A stretch of 64,000 bases of DNA, from positions 1-64,000 of the IMG/VR virus record IMGVR_UViG_3300037147_000032. One strand, 5' to 3'. The notes under the pieces were generated by a model, which saw only the letters and a list, made by a program, of their open reading frames with translations, was not told where the DNA came from and ran no database searches. Below are positions 53,901 through 60,993 of this stretch, piece by piece. This DNA is from a virus. The position numbers and the translations under genes were made by a program. Numbering within the stretch: the stretch's first letter is position 1; each line of letters opens with the position of its first letter.

Positions 53901-54059
53901 CCATGTCGGGTGGGCACGGTGCCAGAGATAAACTTTTTCCTCCTGATCGAATGACCAAGCAAGGCAAAGTGCTTGCGTGCTCGTGTCGAGCGCGTAGCGA
54001 CGCGCGCCCCAACGTTTTAAGTCAGCAGCACTTCGGGTTTCAAAGTCCAAGAAAATCAC
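50925..54059 (-). CDS. PolA-type DNA polymerase with intein
   Basis: 1044 residues with intein, 757 after splicing. GTG start overlaps the upstream stop. A DEDDy 3'-5' exonuclease spans residues 1-200 (MIFLDFETRSA; AHNAGFEFNIWN; YCKQDVRAE). Polymerase motif A is ADFNAIEARKLAW, motif B is RALGKK interrupted by the intein then SILGLGYAMG, motif C is LLLSIHDEVIA. It replicates the phage DNA and is active only after splicing. A six-residue GGEYYC duplication lies in the fingers-palm region. Confidence 0.9.
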   Translation of the reverse strand: MIFLDFETRSAADLKRWGARRYALDTSTQALCLAWSFDQEEKVYLWHRAHPTWATPMPKSKRPDELIERIRSGEPVEAHNAGFEFNIWNECFTVEFPEFNVKLTLDQLYCSAAKASCLSLPRSLDDAVDALGLPDRKIADGRRLINKLSKPMVRRGKKRGDGIIEFCEEEHEHRANWEYCKQDVRAERGLSNFCPEMIPREREYWLMDQRMNLRGIALDISGANTAFEYAGQEAKRLNEELSDLTGGAIQKGSQRQAFLKWVNERLAEVGGEPLLDTKADTLSFALDGVPTKAGEEAREHNAPAAREKWDALGPEAENIERSLRICMEVNRSSVAKYKQMRNSVCPDDDALHDIMLFNGADRTGRWSGKGVQPHNFVRGYSKDMVEAWDDIMGLDHDLITMIWGEPMVMLAKACRGALIARPGNELYAADFNAIEARKLAWLSGCSRLLDLFNSGGDPYIDMGSAIYKRQITKADKTERALGKKCLGADTLVLTRRGFHPITKITLEDQLWDGIEWVSHQGLLDQGTKPTLDMMGVDMTYDHPISEGCRWHSALDVAQNEKLQCRALGHGSENLPWLDIPTESVEALLACSSNAHAGLRFTPFCQPTSCPESLHDAMHAPKRKPPIGVRSITDTQTSSLMKLIGLGFSIASQVAFNAVTPRHAMCSTTMEEEVSSFMNHGVQIDDSSCSISSRLTVGINPLLSLIGSRMSEAMSRVIYGSVPNKSTYKTDARFLRCRNASTNLKHVYDLANAGPRHRFTILTDRGPLLVHNSILGLGYAMGWEKFQATVLADEGIWLEDEFCQEVVRIYRKDLYPEIPQLWRDTEKAAISAVLDPGGEYYCGGEYYCGGDEFGIGSVSYFMAGRFLHCRLPSGRLLAYLDPQVRQRVTYRFAAINERGKPTTVNFPAKKSVPQHRVRWHAEKLAEKQHKRLLPDPPESFVSPHLSFMGRDTYTKKWKRCGTHGGSLVENYDQASSRDLLAEAMFRVDEMPEFDLLLSIHDEVIAQAAIGSCTVKEFECIMSIVPVWCPGMPIAAEGWAGPRLRK
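51514..51549 (-). repeat. Perfect 18-bp tandem duplication in the polymerase gene
   Basis: Two adjacent copies (51514-51531, 51532-51549) encode GGEYYC twice. The perfect identity indicates a recent in-frame slippage. Confidence 0.85.
51747..52607 (-). mobile_element. Intein in polymerase motif B
   Basis: 287 residues. It starts with Cys1 (CLGADTLVLTRRGFHPIT, block A), has block B TYDHPISEGCRWH with its His, and ends with VYDLANAGPRHRFTILTDRG then LLVHN (blocks F and G), followed by Ser+1. All splicing residues (Cys1, block B His, penultimate His, Asn, Ser+1) are present. The central ~180 residues look unlike any intein domain because that DNA encodes an endonuclease in another frame. Confidence 0.9.
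51772..52371 (-). CDS. HNH endonuclease nested inside the intein, other frame
   Basis: 199 residues from ATG 52371 (MPSIGTRFGELTVV); a longer frame starts at ATG 52515 with a G-rich ribosome-like site. Zinc-finger start with CSCGASVHS and CNACAKKK, then RCHTKTCDVFHHYGGRGIFV, LELDRIKNERGYEPGNLRFC and QVNLQNRRQ, the typical phage HNH homing domain. It lies wholly within the 51747-52607 intein, in a different frame from the polymerase. Confidence 0.85.
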   Translation of the reverse strand: MPSIGTRFGELTVVGYTYGERGGVARMLVQCSCGASVHSLLSTNLLSGKSTRCNACAKKKAAYWRKKYYGYADIVPDEADRARLLNRISSCIQRCHTKTCDVFHHYGGRGIFVHEPWRTDRRQFLQYIITLDGWDQPALELDRIKNERGYEPGNLRFCTKQVNLQNRRQIFEMQERINKLEACLRSCKCGAASSLHNPD

Positions 54060-54310
54060 AGGCCCATGCCTTCAATGCCCATGCCGCCATATGGCGCCTT
54101 TTCAGATGGCAGGCCGTTGAGGACGCGGAGGGTTGGCGTGAGAAGCACTTTGAACGCTCGGGACAGGATCGCTCGCGCGTCCACTAGATTTTTGGTGGCC
54201 ATGGCTCGGTCATGTTCATCGAGCGCGCCAGAGCATAGGACGACCTGAGCGAGCATGAGGGCTTCAAGAGCTTCCGTGATAAGCTCAATCTTCGTTTCAA
54301 TAGTTGTCAT
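54056..54310 (-). CDS. Hypothetical protein (84 aa)
   Basis: ATG at 54310 with GGGAG 8 bp upstream. An Ala/Leu/Glu helix (ELITEALEALMLAQVVLCS) forms most of it. It directly precedes the polymerase gene and overlaps it by 4 bp. Not recognised. Confidence 0.55.
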   Translation of the reverse strand: MTTIETKIELITEALEALMLAQVVLCSGALDEHDRAMATKNLVDARAILSRAFKVLLTPTLRVLNGLPSEKAPYGGMGIEGMGL

Positions 54311-54374
54311 CGGCAGCACTCCCATTTTTATGAGAGGTTCACAGAGCACAAAATCGGAAGGCTGTCAAATGGTT

Positions 54375-54405
54375 GGGGCGCGATATCGTGGAGATACCGC
54401 GCCCC
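54375..54405 (-). terminator. Stem-loop between the SSB-like gene and the polymerase operon
   Basis: GGGGCGCG pairs with CGCGCCCC, and TATC with GATA in the inner part, without a clear T tract on the - strand. May stabilise or attenuate. Confidence 0.35.
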
Positions 54406-54463
54406 TCTCATGCGACCGTGCAGTGATATCACCGGCTTGCGCCGGGCTTATGAGGCGTCCCCC

Positions 54464-55114
54464 TTACGCGGTCGGATCGTCGTTGTCGCCGACGCCGTCG
54501 AAATCTTCGTCGTCGTCTCCGGTGTCAAAGCCTTCCTCCGGCTCGCTACCGAAATCATCCTCGGCGGATGTGAAGCCGTCGAACCTGTCGCCATCGGCGA
54601 GCTTCTTCAGGTTGACAAGACCGATAGCCAATCCCTTGCCGATGTTGTCAAAGGCGTAGGGGTTGACGCTCGCACGCGCCCAGCAGCCGGCGTAGAACTC
54701 TTCCGGGCTATCCGAGTTGTCCGCAGTGATCTTGAGGCCCTTGAGATCGACGATTTCCGGGCGCTTCATCGAGTTGGCCATGGAGAAGTAGACCATGTTC
54801 GGATCGCCGTATCCCTTATAGGTCTTGTCACTGCCCTTGTGGAACGGGATTTTGAAAGAGCGATCCTCTTTCATGGTCTTGAGGTCTTTCTTGAAAAATT
54901 CCTTACAGACTTCGTTGAGCCGCACCTTGATGGCGGTCCACTTGGCCTTGTCCTTTTCCGAGAAATCAGCCGGAAAGAACAGGCCGGTCACCGAATAACG
55001 GAGCGTCCCGTTATTGTAGGATGACTTTTCGAAGACTTGGGGGAAGCTCACGCGAAATTTCGGGGTGAGCAGGCGGGTGCCCTTTTGGAGCGCAGTTATA
55101 GCGGTGGTTGCCAT
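54464..55114 (-). CDS. Single-stranded DNA-binding protein (DUF2815-like)
   Basis: 216 residues. The N-terminus (KFRVSFPQVFEKSSYNNGTL) and FFPADFSEKDKAKWTAIKVR match the phage DUF2815 SSB-like family, with PYAFDNIGKGLAIGLVNLKK later. The last 35 residues are highly acidic (DTGDDDEDFDGVGDNDD), as in SSB proteins where the tail binds partners. It lies upstream of the polymerase. Confidence 0.8.
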   Translation of the reverse strand: MATTAITALQKGTRLLTPKFRVSFPQVFEKSSYNNGTLRYSVTGLFFPADFSEKDKAKWTAIKVRLNEVCKEFFKKDLKTMKEDRSFKIPFHKGSDKTYKGYGDPNMVYFSMANSMKRPEIVDLKGLKITADNSDSPEEFYAGCWARASVNPYAFDNIGKGLAIGLVNLKKLADGDRFDGFTSAEDDFGSEPEEGFDTGDDDEDFDGVGDNDDPTA

Positions 55115-55166
55115 GGGGGGTATTCCTTTCGATTTGATGTGATTGATGAAACTTTTGGCAGGATCA

Positions 55167-55195
55167 CCGTTAGCAGGCCGTTAACCATGTGTCAA
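55167..55195 (-). promoter_or_regulatory. Promoter candidate with CtrA-like element upstream of the SSB gene
   Basis: On the - strand TTGACA (55195-55190) is followed 17 bp later by TAACGG. The site TTAG, seven bases, TTAAC at 55170-55185 is one mismatch from the CtrA element and covers the spacer and -10, the same geometry as the site at 19513. The same TTGACA-N17-TAACGG pair is at 62598-62626. Confidence 0.5.
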
Positions 55196-55221
55196 CCCTT
55201 GAGACGCGGGCTTTTCGCTTT

Positions 55222-55314
55222 TTAATCGTTGTGTGTCGTTGTCCAGAAAAACCAGATCACTCCGGCTATCACGCATGCAAGTACAGCGCCCGACACCATC
55301 AGGAGATCAGTCAT
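55222..55314 (-). CDS. Small membrane protein (30 aa)
   Basis: ATG at 55314 overlaps the stop of the hydroxylase gene. One membrane segment (LLMVSGAVLACVIAGVIWFF). It may partner the membrane hydroxylase. Confidence 0.5.
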   Translation of the reverse strand: MTDLLMVSGAVLACVIAGVIWFFWTTTHND

Positions 55315-55847
55315 TTTGGAAAGCTTTCTACTTTGCCCGGCGGGATGTAGCTCCGGAAGATGTGGTCCCATAAATTCGTGCTCACACCGAAATTGGCTTC
55401 GACCCCTTTGTGGTGCATCTCGTGCGTCGCGCGAAGCTTGGCGACTTCCGAGCCTGACGTATGATGGATCGAAAAGTGAATGATGATGTAGGAAAAATAG
55501 CCGAAGGCAAAGCCCGCGAACAGCATGCCGCCATATCCCCAGCCTAGTTGCAGCGCGAACAGATAGACTATCGCGAGCACCAAGCCGGTCAGGAGCGGTG
55601 GCACCCCGATCCAATCCAACGGTCGGCGATGATGGCGCCAGTGTTCTTCCTTGTAGAGCCAGTGAAACAGCCACCGATGCGTGACGTATTCTGCCAGCGT
55701 CCACGCGGTCACACCACCGCAGAACAGGAAAAGCCACTCCATGGTCGGCGTCCCGAAGACGAACGCACTGATGACTGCGACGGCGATGTACAGCGGCACC
55801 AGAACAAAGTCGGCGAGATACGACATTCGTGAAAGACGAAAATCCAT
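55311..55847 (-). CDS. Fatty acid hydroxylase/sterol desaturase family membrane enzyme
   Basis: 178 residues with about four membrane segments. His boxes HRWLFHWLYKEEHWRHH, HFSIHHTSG and HEMHHKGVEANFG provide the eight-plus His residues of the di-iron membrane hydroxylase family. It probably oxidises a membrane lipid or carotenoid-like substrate. Such a gene is unusual in a phage and is a possible auxiliary metabolic gene. Confidence 0.75.
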   Translation of the reverse strand: MDFRLSRMSYLADFVLVPLYIAVAVISAFVFGTPTMEWLFLFCGGVTAWTLAEYVTHRWLFHWLYKEEHWRHHRRPLDWIGVPPLLTGLVLAIVYLFALQLGWGYGGMLFAGFAFGYFSYIIIHFSIHHTSGSEVAKLRATHEMHHKGVEANFGVSTNLWDHIFRSYIPPGKVESFPK

Positions 55848-55849
55848 GA

Positions 55850-56068
55850 TTAGTCCTTATCCAATTCTCCGCGCGCAATGGCTTCGTCCCGGAGCCGCTT
55901 GAATATGTCATTAATCGGCTTCATAGGGCGGGCCGCCCATTCCTTGGTAGCCTCGATCATGATCCGGCTCAGCACACGACGCTGTTCGCAACCGTGACAG
56001 GGCTTCCCCCGAACGATTTCAAGAGCCTCATTGAGACCTCCGGCTATCTTGTCGAACGCTTTGCTCAT
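55850..56068 (-). CDS. Hypothetical protein (72 aa)
   Basis: ATG at 56068 with GGAGGG upstream, ATGA overlap with the previous gene. Contains CHGCEQRRVLSRI with a Cys pair and a charged helix. Not recognised. Confidence 0.6.
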   Translation of the reverse strand: MSKAFDKIAGGLNEALEIVRGKPCHGCEQRRVLSRIMIEATKEWAARPMKPINDIFKRLRDEAIARGELDKD

Positions 56069-56889
56069 GATCCCTCCGGCAGTGGCGCGAAGCAGTATGC
56101 ATACCCCGGCTTGGGAAGGGGAACCCCGTTCGGCAAGCCGCCTGTGTAGTCTCGCGCTACCGACACAAACACCCATGCATGGCCCGTTGGGTTGCCCATG
56201 GTCTCGCTCGGCGGATTAATCTTGTTCCAAGGCACGTGGATGACGCTTCCATTCTCGATCTCCGGGCGTTCCGTTCCATCGGGAAATGTGACCGCAGCCC
56301 CATCAGTAATCGTCACGTCGTAAGAGCCGTCCTTGTTCCTTGTGTAGGTATCGGCGACGTAGGCGTCGGCTTTGCCGCAGCACGGTTCAGGCATCTTGTC
56401 GTGTCGTAGCAACTGCCCAAACCATTTGGTCGCCGGATCATATGGATCGAAGCCGTGATCAAACGCGAATGCATGACTGATGCCCCAGATCAGCGAGAAC
56501 ACAACGAGCGCGGCGCAGAGCAATGATGCAATGAAACAGCCGCCCCTCGTCGGCGGTTCGAGATCAAATAGCTGGAACCGTCCCGGCTGATCGCAGCCGT
56601 CCGGACAGCCCGGGTAATCGCACATCATGAAGCGGTTTTGGTCTCCATCACAGATCGGGCATTGATACGGCGTCGTTGGCACGTGCCAATAGCGATCTTT
56701 GTACTGTGCATCCCGTGCCTCGGCGGCTCTGATGCGCCGATGAAACTCGGAGACATTCGCAGGATCGTGCTCTGGCAGCGGGTTGCGCCCGGGACAATTG
56801 TCTCGGATGCACCATTGATCCACACCGCGACTGCGGCATATGCGGCACTGCGGCTCGGGATACGCAGGTCCGTGTTCGTCATAGCCCAT
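56065..56889 (-). CDS. Membrane protein with Cys-rich N-terminus
   Basis: 274 residues from ATG 56889. Residues 1-110 contain many CxxC pairs (CRICRSRGVDQWCIRDNC, YQCPICDG), a zinc-ribbon-like region. A membrane segment (CFIASLLCAALVVFSLIWGI) and an exported domain with EPCCGKADAYVADTY and NPTGHAWVFVS follow. This last part resembles small exported proteins of rhizobia and their phages. Confidence 0.5.
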   Translation of the reverse strand: MGYDEHGPAYPEPQCRICRSRGVDQWCIRDNCPGRNPLPEHDPANVSEFHRRIRAAEARDAQYKDRYWHVPTTPYQCPICDGDQNRFMMCDYPGCPDGCDQPGRFQLFDLEPPTRGGCFIASLLCAALVVFSLIWGISHAFAFDHGFDPYDPATKWFGQLLRHDKMPEPCCGKADAYVADTYTRNKDGSYDVTITDGAAVTFPDGTERPEIENGSVIHVPWNKINPPSETMGNPTGHAWVFVSVARDYTGGLPNGVPLPKPGYAYCFAPLPEGS

Positions 56890-56891
56890 GA

Positions 56892-57233
56892 TCAATCAAG
56901 CTCCACGTTGGCATCGTAGTCGTCGCCATGAGCTTCCTCGTTGATTGTGATCCCGGCCTTCTCGCGCGTAGGAGGCTGATCGACCGGGGGCACGACGTAG
57001 GCGCGCATGACACACTGATTGGGAATGGAGAGCCCGATCTCGATGCCACCGCCTGCATTGAGCATGAGCAGTTCGTCGTCGTCCGGCTTCCACGTGCTAA
57101 CGCACTCAATGACTTTGTCAACACCGTACAGGTCAACGCGGACCATGAGATCGCCGCATTCTCCGTTCGCGTCGTTCCAGTTCTCGGGAGCCGCATACCT
57201 GTGGGTCGCGTCGCGCGTGATTGTCGGTCTCAT
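56892..57233 (-). CDS. Hypothetical protein (113 aa)
   Basis: Start ATG at 57233 overlaps the upstream stop. Beta-rich with VSTWKPDDDELLMLNAGGGI; it ends in an acidic tail. Not recognised. Confidence 0.55.
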   Translation of the reverse strand: MRPTITRDATHRYAAPENWNDANGECGDLMVRVDLYGVDKVIECVSTWKPDDDELLMLNAGGGIEIGLSIPNQCVMRAYVVPPVDQPPTREKAGITINEEAHGDDYDANVELD

Positions 57234-57502
57234 GATTTGGGTCTCCTGTGATAATCGACGGCCTTCAAAGCCTCGGCAACGAGATGCCAGACGTGGAGGT
57301 CATCGCGGGGATAATCGTGTACTTCCCCATGCCTGTTAAAAATATACTTGTCAAGAGCTTCCTTGCACCGGCCGCGCACCGTGCGGACACGATAGTTTCC
57401 ACATGCGTTTGTACCGCCGATGTTATCGATGACCATCCGAGCAAGCTCTTTGCTGCGACTGGCGTCGATGGCGCTCTCTAGACGGACGCTGACGACTATC
57501 AT
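57230..57502 (-). CDS. Hypothetical protein (90 aa)
   Basis: Overlaps both neighbours by 4 bp. Contains RTVRGRCKEALDKYIFNRHG and a His-rich middle. Function unknown. Confidence 0.55.
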   Translation of the reverse strand: MIVVSVRLESAIDASRSKELARMVIDNIGGTNACGNYRVRTVRGRCKEALDKYIFNRHGEVHDYPRDDLHVWHLVAEALKAVDYHRRPKS

Positions 57503-57684
57503 TGTGCCTCGAAGATTGTCTCTGGCAACGACGGTTGATAGATTGATTGAACCACGTAATCACGCGGACCAAGCCGGGCGACAGGAAGCGTGATGGTGCG
57601 TCCCGGCTTGGCCTCAGGGGTCGGTATCCATGTGACCCTATTCCAGCCAGCGGCGTCCCGTATGCGGCATTGGTTGAACATCAT
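57499..57684 (-). CDS. Hypothetical protein (61 aa)
   Basis: ATG at 57684, sharing one base with the end of the nuclease gene. Basic, with two short beta segments (RTITLPVARLGPRDYVVQSI). Not recognised. Confidence 0.5.
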   Translation of the reverse strand: MMFNQCRIRDAAGWNRVTWIPTPEAKPGRTITLPVARLGPRDYVVQSIYQPSLPETIFEAQ

Positions 57685-58955
57685 CAGAAGTCATCCTCAT
57701 CGTCGGCGAATTCATTCACAGCCTCATCGGCTGCGCTCGTTGCTGCGCGCGGATCATAGCCCGGGGCAATAGTTAGCTTGCCCTGCGGCATGAAGGCCAA
57801 CTCTTCAACAGCTAGCTTGACGAGCTTGCGCTGATCTCTGCCAACACCGAGCTTCTCCATCTGGGCCGGTGATTTCAATTTCGGCGCGACCAAGAGATCA
57901 TCCTCAGGCAACCCGATCTCATCGGTGAATTTTTCCTTGACTGCCTCTGTGTCGATCCATCGGCGTTTGGACTGGCCACGCACGAGCTTCCAGTCGCCCA
58001 CCGCATTGCCATTCTCAAGTTCGCGCTGGATATCACCCTTGATGTTGTTGCACCACGCCTCGATCACGTTAAGCCACTTCGCCTTGTGCGCAAGCTCTTC
58101 GGTGGACTTCGGCAACGGCAGTTGAACTGGCGGTTCGTCTTCCTCGAAGTCGGCGTTCGCTTCTCTGAGCAGCATGGCATCATACTCGGGACAGCGCGTC
58201 TTTGCCGGGCACCACAGGCACCAGTCTCCAGCGCGGAGCGGCGCGTTCGGCGCATCGATCGCGTCGGCCGCTTCCTTCATCCTGATCTCGAAGAGCTTGA
58301 GTTGGTCTATCGTGTACGTCTCGGATCGGATCAGGCCCTCTTTGTGTGGAGCGTTCGGTTGCGAGATCGTGACCGTGACCTCTTCGCAGTCCTCATGCTC
58401 ATGTGCGGCAAGGACTGCGTATTGAGCCAACTGCTCGTTGTCTTTCGCCTCGACAAGGATGTAACCGTTCTTGTGGTCAACGATATTGAGCTTGCCGTAA
58501 GGCTCAGCGAGACGGACGTCGATAGAGCCGCCGAACCGGGGATCGAGCCACGCACCGCTGATGTAAACTTCTGAGAAGACCTCTGGGTGATACATTTCCT
58601 CGCGAAGCCGCGCCACTTCATCAATGGTTTGTTGCACGCCCTCGATCATCTTCTCATCGGCGACGAACATGAACCAACCCGGACGGGCTTGCTTAGGGTC
58701 GAGCGCCGGGGTGCCCGGCGGATAATACTCGGTCTCTTCTTCGCCAGCAGCTTGCACGAGGAACGTGCCGCCGGCATACTCGCGCGCATCGTCCTGACCC
58801 GCGATGATCATAAGCTCGATCATCTTGTGGGCGGCGGTGCCAAGCATAGCGGCTTGATTTGTAGTGGAGCTTTCATCTCCGATAAGCGCCACGCTTCCCG
58901 GACAGGACATCCACCTATGAGAACTACTCGGGCTTAATTTAGAATGGAATGCCAT
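57684..58955 (-). CDS. DUF2800-type PD-(D/E)XK nuclease (Cas4/RecB-like)
   Basis: 423 residues. SPSSSHRWMSCPGSVAL with the early Cys, LGTAAHKMIELM, GGSIDVRLAEPYGKLNIVDH (D...), KNGYILVEAKDNEQLAQYAV (VDHK, ExK region) and CLWCPAKTRCP (late Cys cluster) match DUF2800 nucleases with an iron-sulfur cluster. Probably processes DNA ends for recombination or replication. Confidence 0.8.
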   Translation of the reverse strand: MAFHSKLSPSSSHRWMSCPGSVALIGDESSTTNQAAMLGTAAHKMIELMIIAGQDDAREYAGGTFLVQAAGEEETEYYPPGTPALDPKQARPGWFMFVADEKMIEGVQQTIDEVARLREEMYHPEVFSEVYISGAWLDPRFGGSIDVRLAEPYGKLNIVDHKNGYILVEAKDNEQLAQYAVLAAHEHEDCEEVTVTISQPNAPHKEGLIRSETYTIDQLKLFEIRMKEAADAIDAPNAPLRAGDWCLWCPAKTRCPEYDAMLLREANADFEEDEPPVQLPLPKSTEELAHKAKWLNVIEAWCNNIKGDIQRELENGNAVGDWKLVRGQSKRRWIDTEAVKEKFTDEIGLPEDDLLVAPKLKSPAQMEKLGVGRDQRKLVKLAVEELAFMPQGKLTIAPGYDPRAATSAADEAVNEFADDEDDF

Positions 58956-58974
58956 TTCATCTTCCTAAGTTTAG

Positions 58975-59046
58975 AGAGCCGGGCCGGTGCTGCCCCGGCT
59001 CATAGGGGTTTTGCAGACCCCCGCGTTCCGGTTTCGCCACCGGCTC
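58975..59046 (-). tRNA. tRNA-Cys (GCA), atypical T-loop
   Basis: Acceptor GAGCCGG pairs with CCGGCTC and the discriminator is U73, the Cys identity base. D stem GCG/CGC has a loop with GG. Anticodon stem GGGGT/ACCCC holds CTGCAAA, anticodon GCA. T stem GCCGG/CCGGC encloses GGCAGCA, lacking the usual TTC. No CCA is encoded. Located between two - strand genes. Confidence 0.65.
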
Positions 59047-59053
59047 TATAAAA

Positions 59054-59434
59054 TCATTCGACCATGAAGGGGAATGTGATGTACTTGACCGGGCCGTCAC
59101 CCAGAAGCGGCGCGTTAGCCCCATCGAGCACGATCCACGCACGTGTCTCATCCTTGAATACATTTGAGCAGCGATTATTCCGCCAAAGCGGAGACCCATT
59201 AGCCTCATCCCATTCGTCGTCCTCGCCGGTCAACGGTGTGAGCGGCAAGTGCTGAACAAGAAGCTTGAAGAGATTGACCGTCTCTTCGGCACTCCCGCCG
59301 GAGTGATCATAGGCGCAGAATGTTTCCATCAGCGCCATGACTTGCACGGCAACATCGCCGTCGTAGTCAGCATCAGGATCGAACAGACCGGCGCGGCGGA
59401 GTTCGGACTTGGCGTGTTGTAGAAGACTGCTCAT
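59054..59434 (-). CDS. Conserved phage protein (126 aa)
   Basis: Helical first half (LLQHAKSELRRAGLFDPDAD, VMALMETFCAYDHSGGSA) and a beta end with PVKYITFPFMVE. Similar small proteins with a GSP-xWRNN segment are common in phages. Function unknown. Confidence 0.6.
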   Translation of the reverse strand: MSSLLQHAKSELRRAGLFDPDADYDGDVAVQVMALMETFCAYDHSGGSAEETVNLFKLLVQHLPLTPLTGEDDEWDEANGSPLWRNNRCSNVFKDETRAWIVLDGANAPLLGDGPVKYITFPFMVE

Positions 59435-59721
59435 TTGAACCTCTTTATGACCTTTCCACGAATGATGGCCCGGCGGAGCCGGGTTGAGATTTGGCTGCCA
59501 TCGTGGTCGCCATCGTCTTCGTCGTTCTTGGTGATGTGCGCCACTGTGGTGATGTGGTTTGGCGTGACCTCGACAACAAAGCCTGTCGTCTCACAGAAAG
59601 ACCCTGTCAGCATCTTTGGGATATTCCTGATCGGCTCCCATTCGCATCCGCGATAAGAGCAATGGTCCTCCCACTCGAAATAAACGAGGTCGCCGACCTT
59701 CGGGTTGAACTTAGTAGCCAT
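59431..59721 (-). CDS. Hypothetical protein (96 aa)
   Basis: ATG at 59721. KFNPKVGDLVYFEWEDHCSY resembles the small barrel of SH3-like phage proteins, and CSYRGCEWEP holds two Cys. C-terminal end basic. Overlaps its neighbours by a few bases. Confidence 0.55.
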   Translation of the reverse strand: MATKFNPKVGDLVYFEWEDHCSYRGCEWEPIRNIPKMLTGSFCETTGFVVEVTPNHITTVAHITKNDEDDGDHDGSQISTRLRRAIIRGKVIKRFK

Positions 59722-59950
59722 CGGTTTTGTCCGTGTACACGATCTCGATGACGCGGTTCTCGCGCGCCACGAATGAAATGGCTTGGTTCGGTCCCGGCGG
59801 CACGAGCCGCACGCGTACCGTGTCATCGCCCGCATCGGATGAGACCATGATCTCGGGATTGATCCCTCCAAACACGATAACATTGTAGCCCGGCTCAGGC
59901 TCGACGCGAATGATGTTCTTGGTGACGTGCCTGACGTTCACGATGCTCAA
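59711..59950 (-). CDS. Hypothetical protein (79 aa)
   Basis: ATG overlaps the stop of the upstream gene. All-beta composition (IVNVRHVTKNIIRVEPEPGY). No family recognised. Confidence 0.55.
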   Translation of the reverse strand: MSIVNVRHVTKNIIRVEPEPGYNVIVFGGINPEIMVSSDAGDDTVRVRLVPPGPNQAISFVARENRVIEIVYTDKTDGY

Positions 59951-60276
59951 TTAACTGTCTCCTGCGCGGCGATCATCGCCATCTTGCGGTTATGATCATC
60001 AAGCTTGATCATTTCCTTGAGCCTGACCTGTTTGGCCAGCATGTCCCTGATCGCTGGCGGGTAGCTTTCGAAAGTGAAATCGCCGATATGCGTGGAGACC
60101 GTGCGCCATTCAAAGATGGCCTGCTTATAGCGCGAGCTATCCAGTTGTTCAACACGAAATTTGAGATTGGCATCGTCGGCGACGATGCGAAAGGCCCGCG
60201 TCGGCACCGCGACCGCGAGCACGTGCCAGCCATCAGGGGCGTTGCTGATAATCTGATCGGCCTGAGCGTCGTCCAT
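59947..60276 (-). CDS. Hypothetical protein (109 aa)
   Basis: Mixed alpha/beta with a C-terminal helix (LAKQVRLKEMIKLDDHNRKM). Overlaps the downstream gene by 4 bp. Not recognised. Confidence 0.55.
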   Translation of the reverse strand: MDDAQADQIISNAPDGWHVLAVAVPTRAFRIVADDANLKFRVEQLDSSRYKQAIFEWRTVSTHIGDFTFESYPPAIRDMLAKQVRLKEMIKLDDHNRKMAMIAAQETVN

Positions 60277-60284
60277 TGTCTACC

Positions 60285-60641
60285 TTAAAACATATGCGGG
60301 TCGAGACCAAAACACTTGCAGAGCCCCTTGGCCGATTTGTGGAACGCCGCGTTGTGTTCGGCGTGCGGGGTCTCCATCCCGGATGTCGCCTGATGAATGT
60401 GTAGCATTTCGTGTATCATGACGCGGACAAGCTCATTAATCCAGCCGCAGCATACACTGCTAATCCCGATCTCATGCTTGCCATTGCGTCTTAGGTAGTG
60501 TCCTGATGTAGTCTTCGACCGGGTGATCTTGAACGTGATCTCGGCGCTAGCTGGCATATTTTTCCAGTGACAGAACGGCTTGCACTCCACGAGGAAACCG
60601 TAGAGCAGCGCCAGACGTTCTTTGTTAAGCGCAAGGGTCAT
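60285..60641 (-). CDS. SprT-like zinc metalloprotease
   Basis: 118 residues. VRVMIHEMLHIHQATSG carries HExxH, and HAEHNAAFHKSAKGLCK is the downstream third ligand segment of SprT-family proteins. It is a second HExxH protein in the window after 34622-35026. Spartan/SprT-type proteases act on proteins bound to DNA, so a role at the fork is possible. Confidence 0.75.
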   Translation of the reverse strand: MTLALNKERLALLYGFLVECKPFCHWKNMPASAEITFKITRSKTTSGHYLRRNGKHEIGISSVCCGWINELVRVMIHEMLHIHQATSGMETPHAEHNAAFHKSAKGLCKCFGLDPHMF

Positions 60642-60942
60642 CCTCTATTTCCCACTCGACTACGATGACGCCGGTCCCCGCAAATCTGGGGTCACGCGAC
60701 TTGTGCGCCATGACCTTGTTGCCTGCATCCATCAGCGGCGCGATCTCGGCGGCGAAACCGCGTGGGAAGTGCCCCAACTGTTGGTTGAAGATATGAACGG
60801 AGATGGTATTCGTATCGTATTTGTTCTTGGGCTCACGTTCAACTCGCAATTGCTGACCGGGTCGCATGCGGGCTAATTGCTCTCCAGCGCCGGGATAGAA
60901 GCTGGAACCCATTATTTGTACTCGCTTTTTCTGGCTGGCCAT
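60625..60942 (-). CDS. HIRAN-domain protein (105 aa)
   Basis: GSSFYPGAGEQLARMRPGQQ, LRVEREPKNKYDTNTISVHI, LGHFPRGFAAEIAPLMDAG form the HIRAN pattern that binds DNA ends in helicases and nucleases. Stand-alone form is common in phages. Overlaps the SprT-like gene by 17 bp, suggesting a linked DNA-repair role. Confidence 0.75.
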   Translation of the reverse strand: MASQKKRVQIMGSSFYPGAGEQLARMRPGQQLRVEREPKNKYDTNTISVHIFNQQLGHFPRGFAAEIAPLMDAGNKVMAHKSRDPRFAGTGVIVVEWEIEDDPCA

Positions 60943-60959
60943 TTCAAAACCTTTTGGGG

Positions 60960-60986
60960 GCTCGGTATCGTCTGTGGATACCGAGC
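60960..60986 (-). terminator. Stem-loop between the HIRAN and upstream gene
   Basis: GCTCGGTATC pairs with GATACCGAGC over a 7-nt loop, with no T tract. A transcript-processing or attenuation element is possible. Confidence 0.35.
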
Positions 60987-60993
60987 GACCCAG

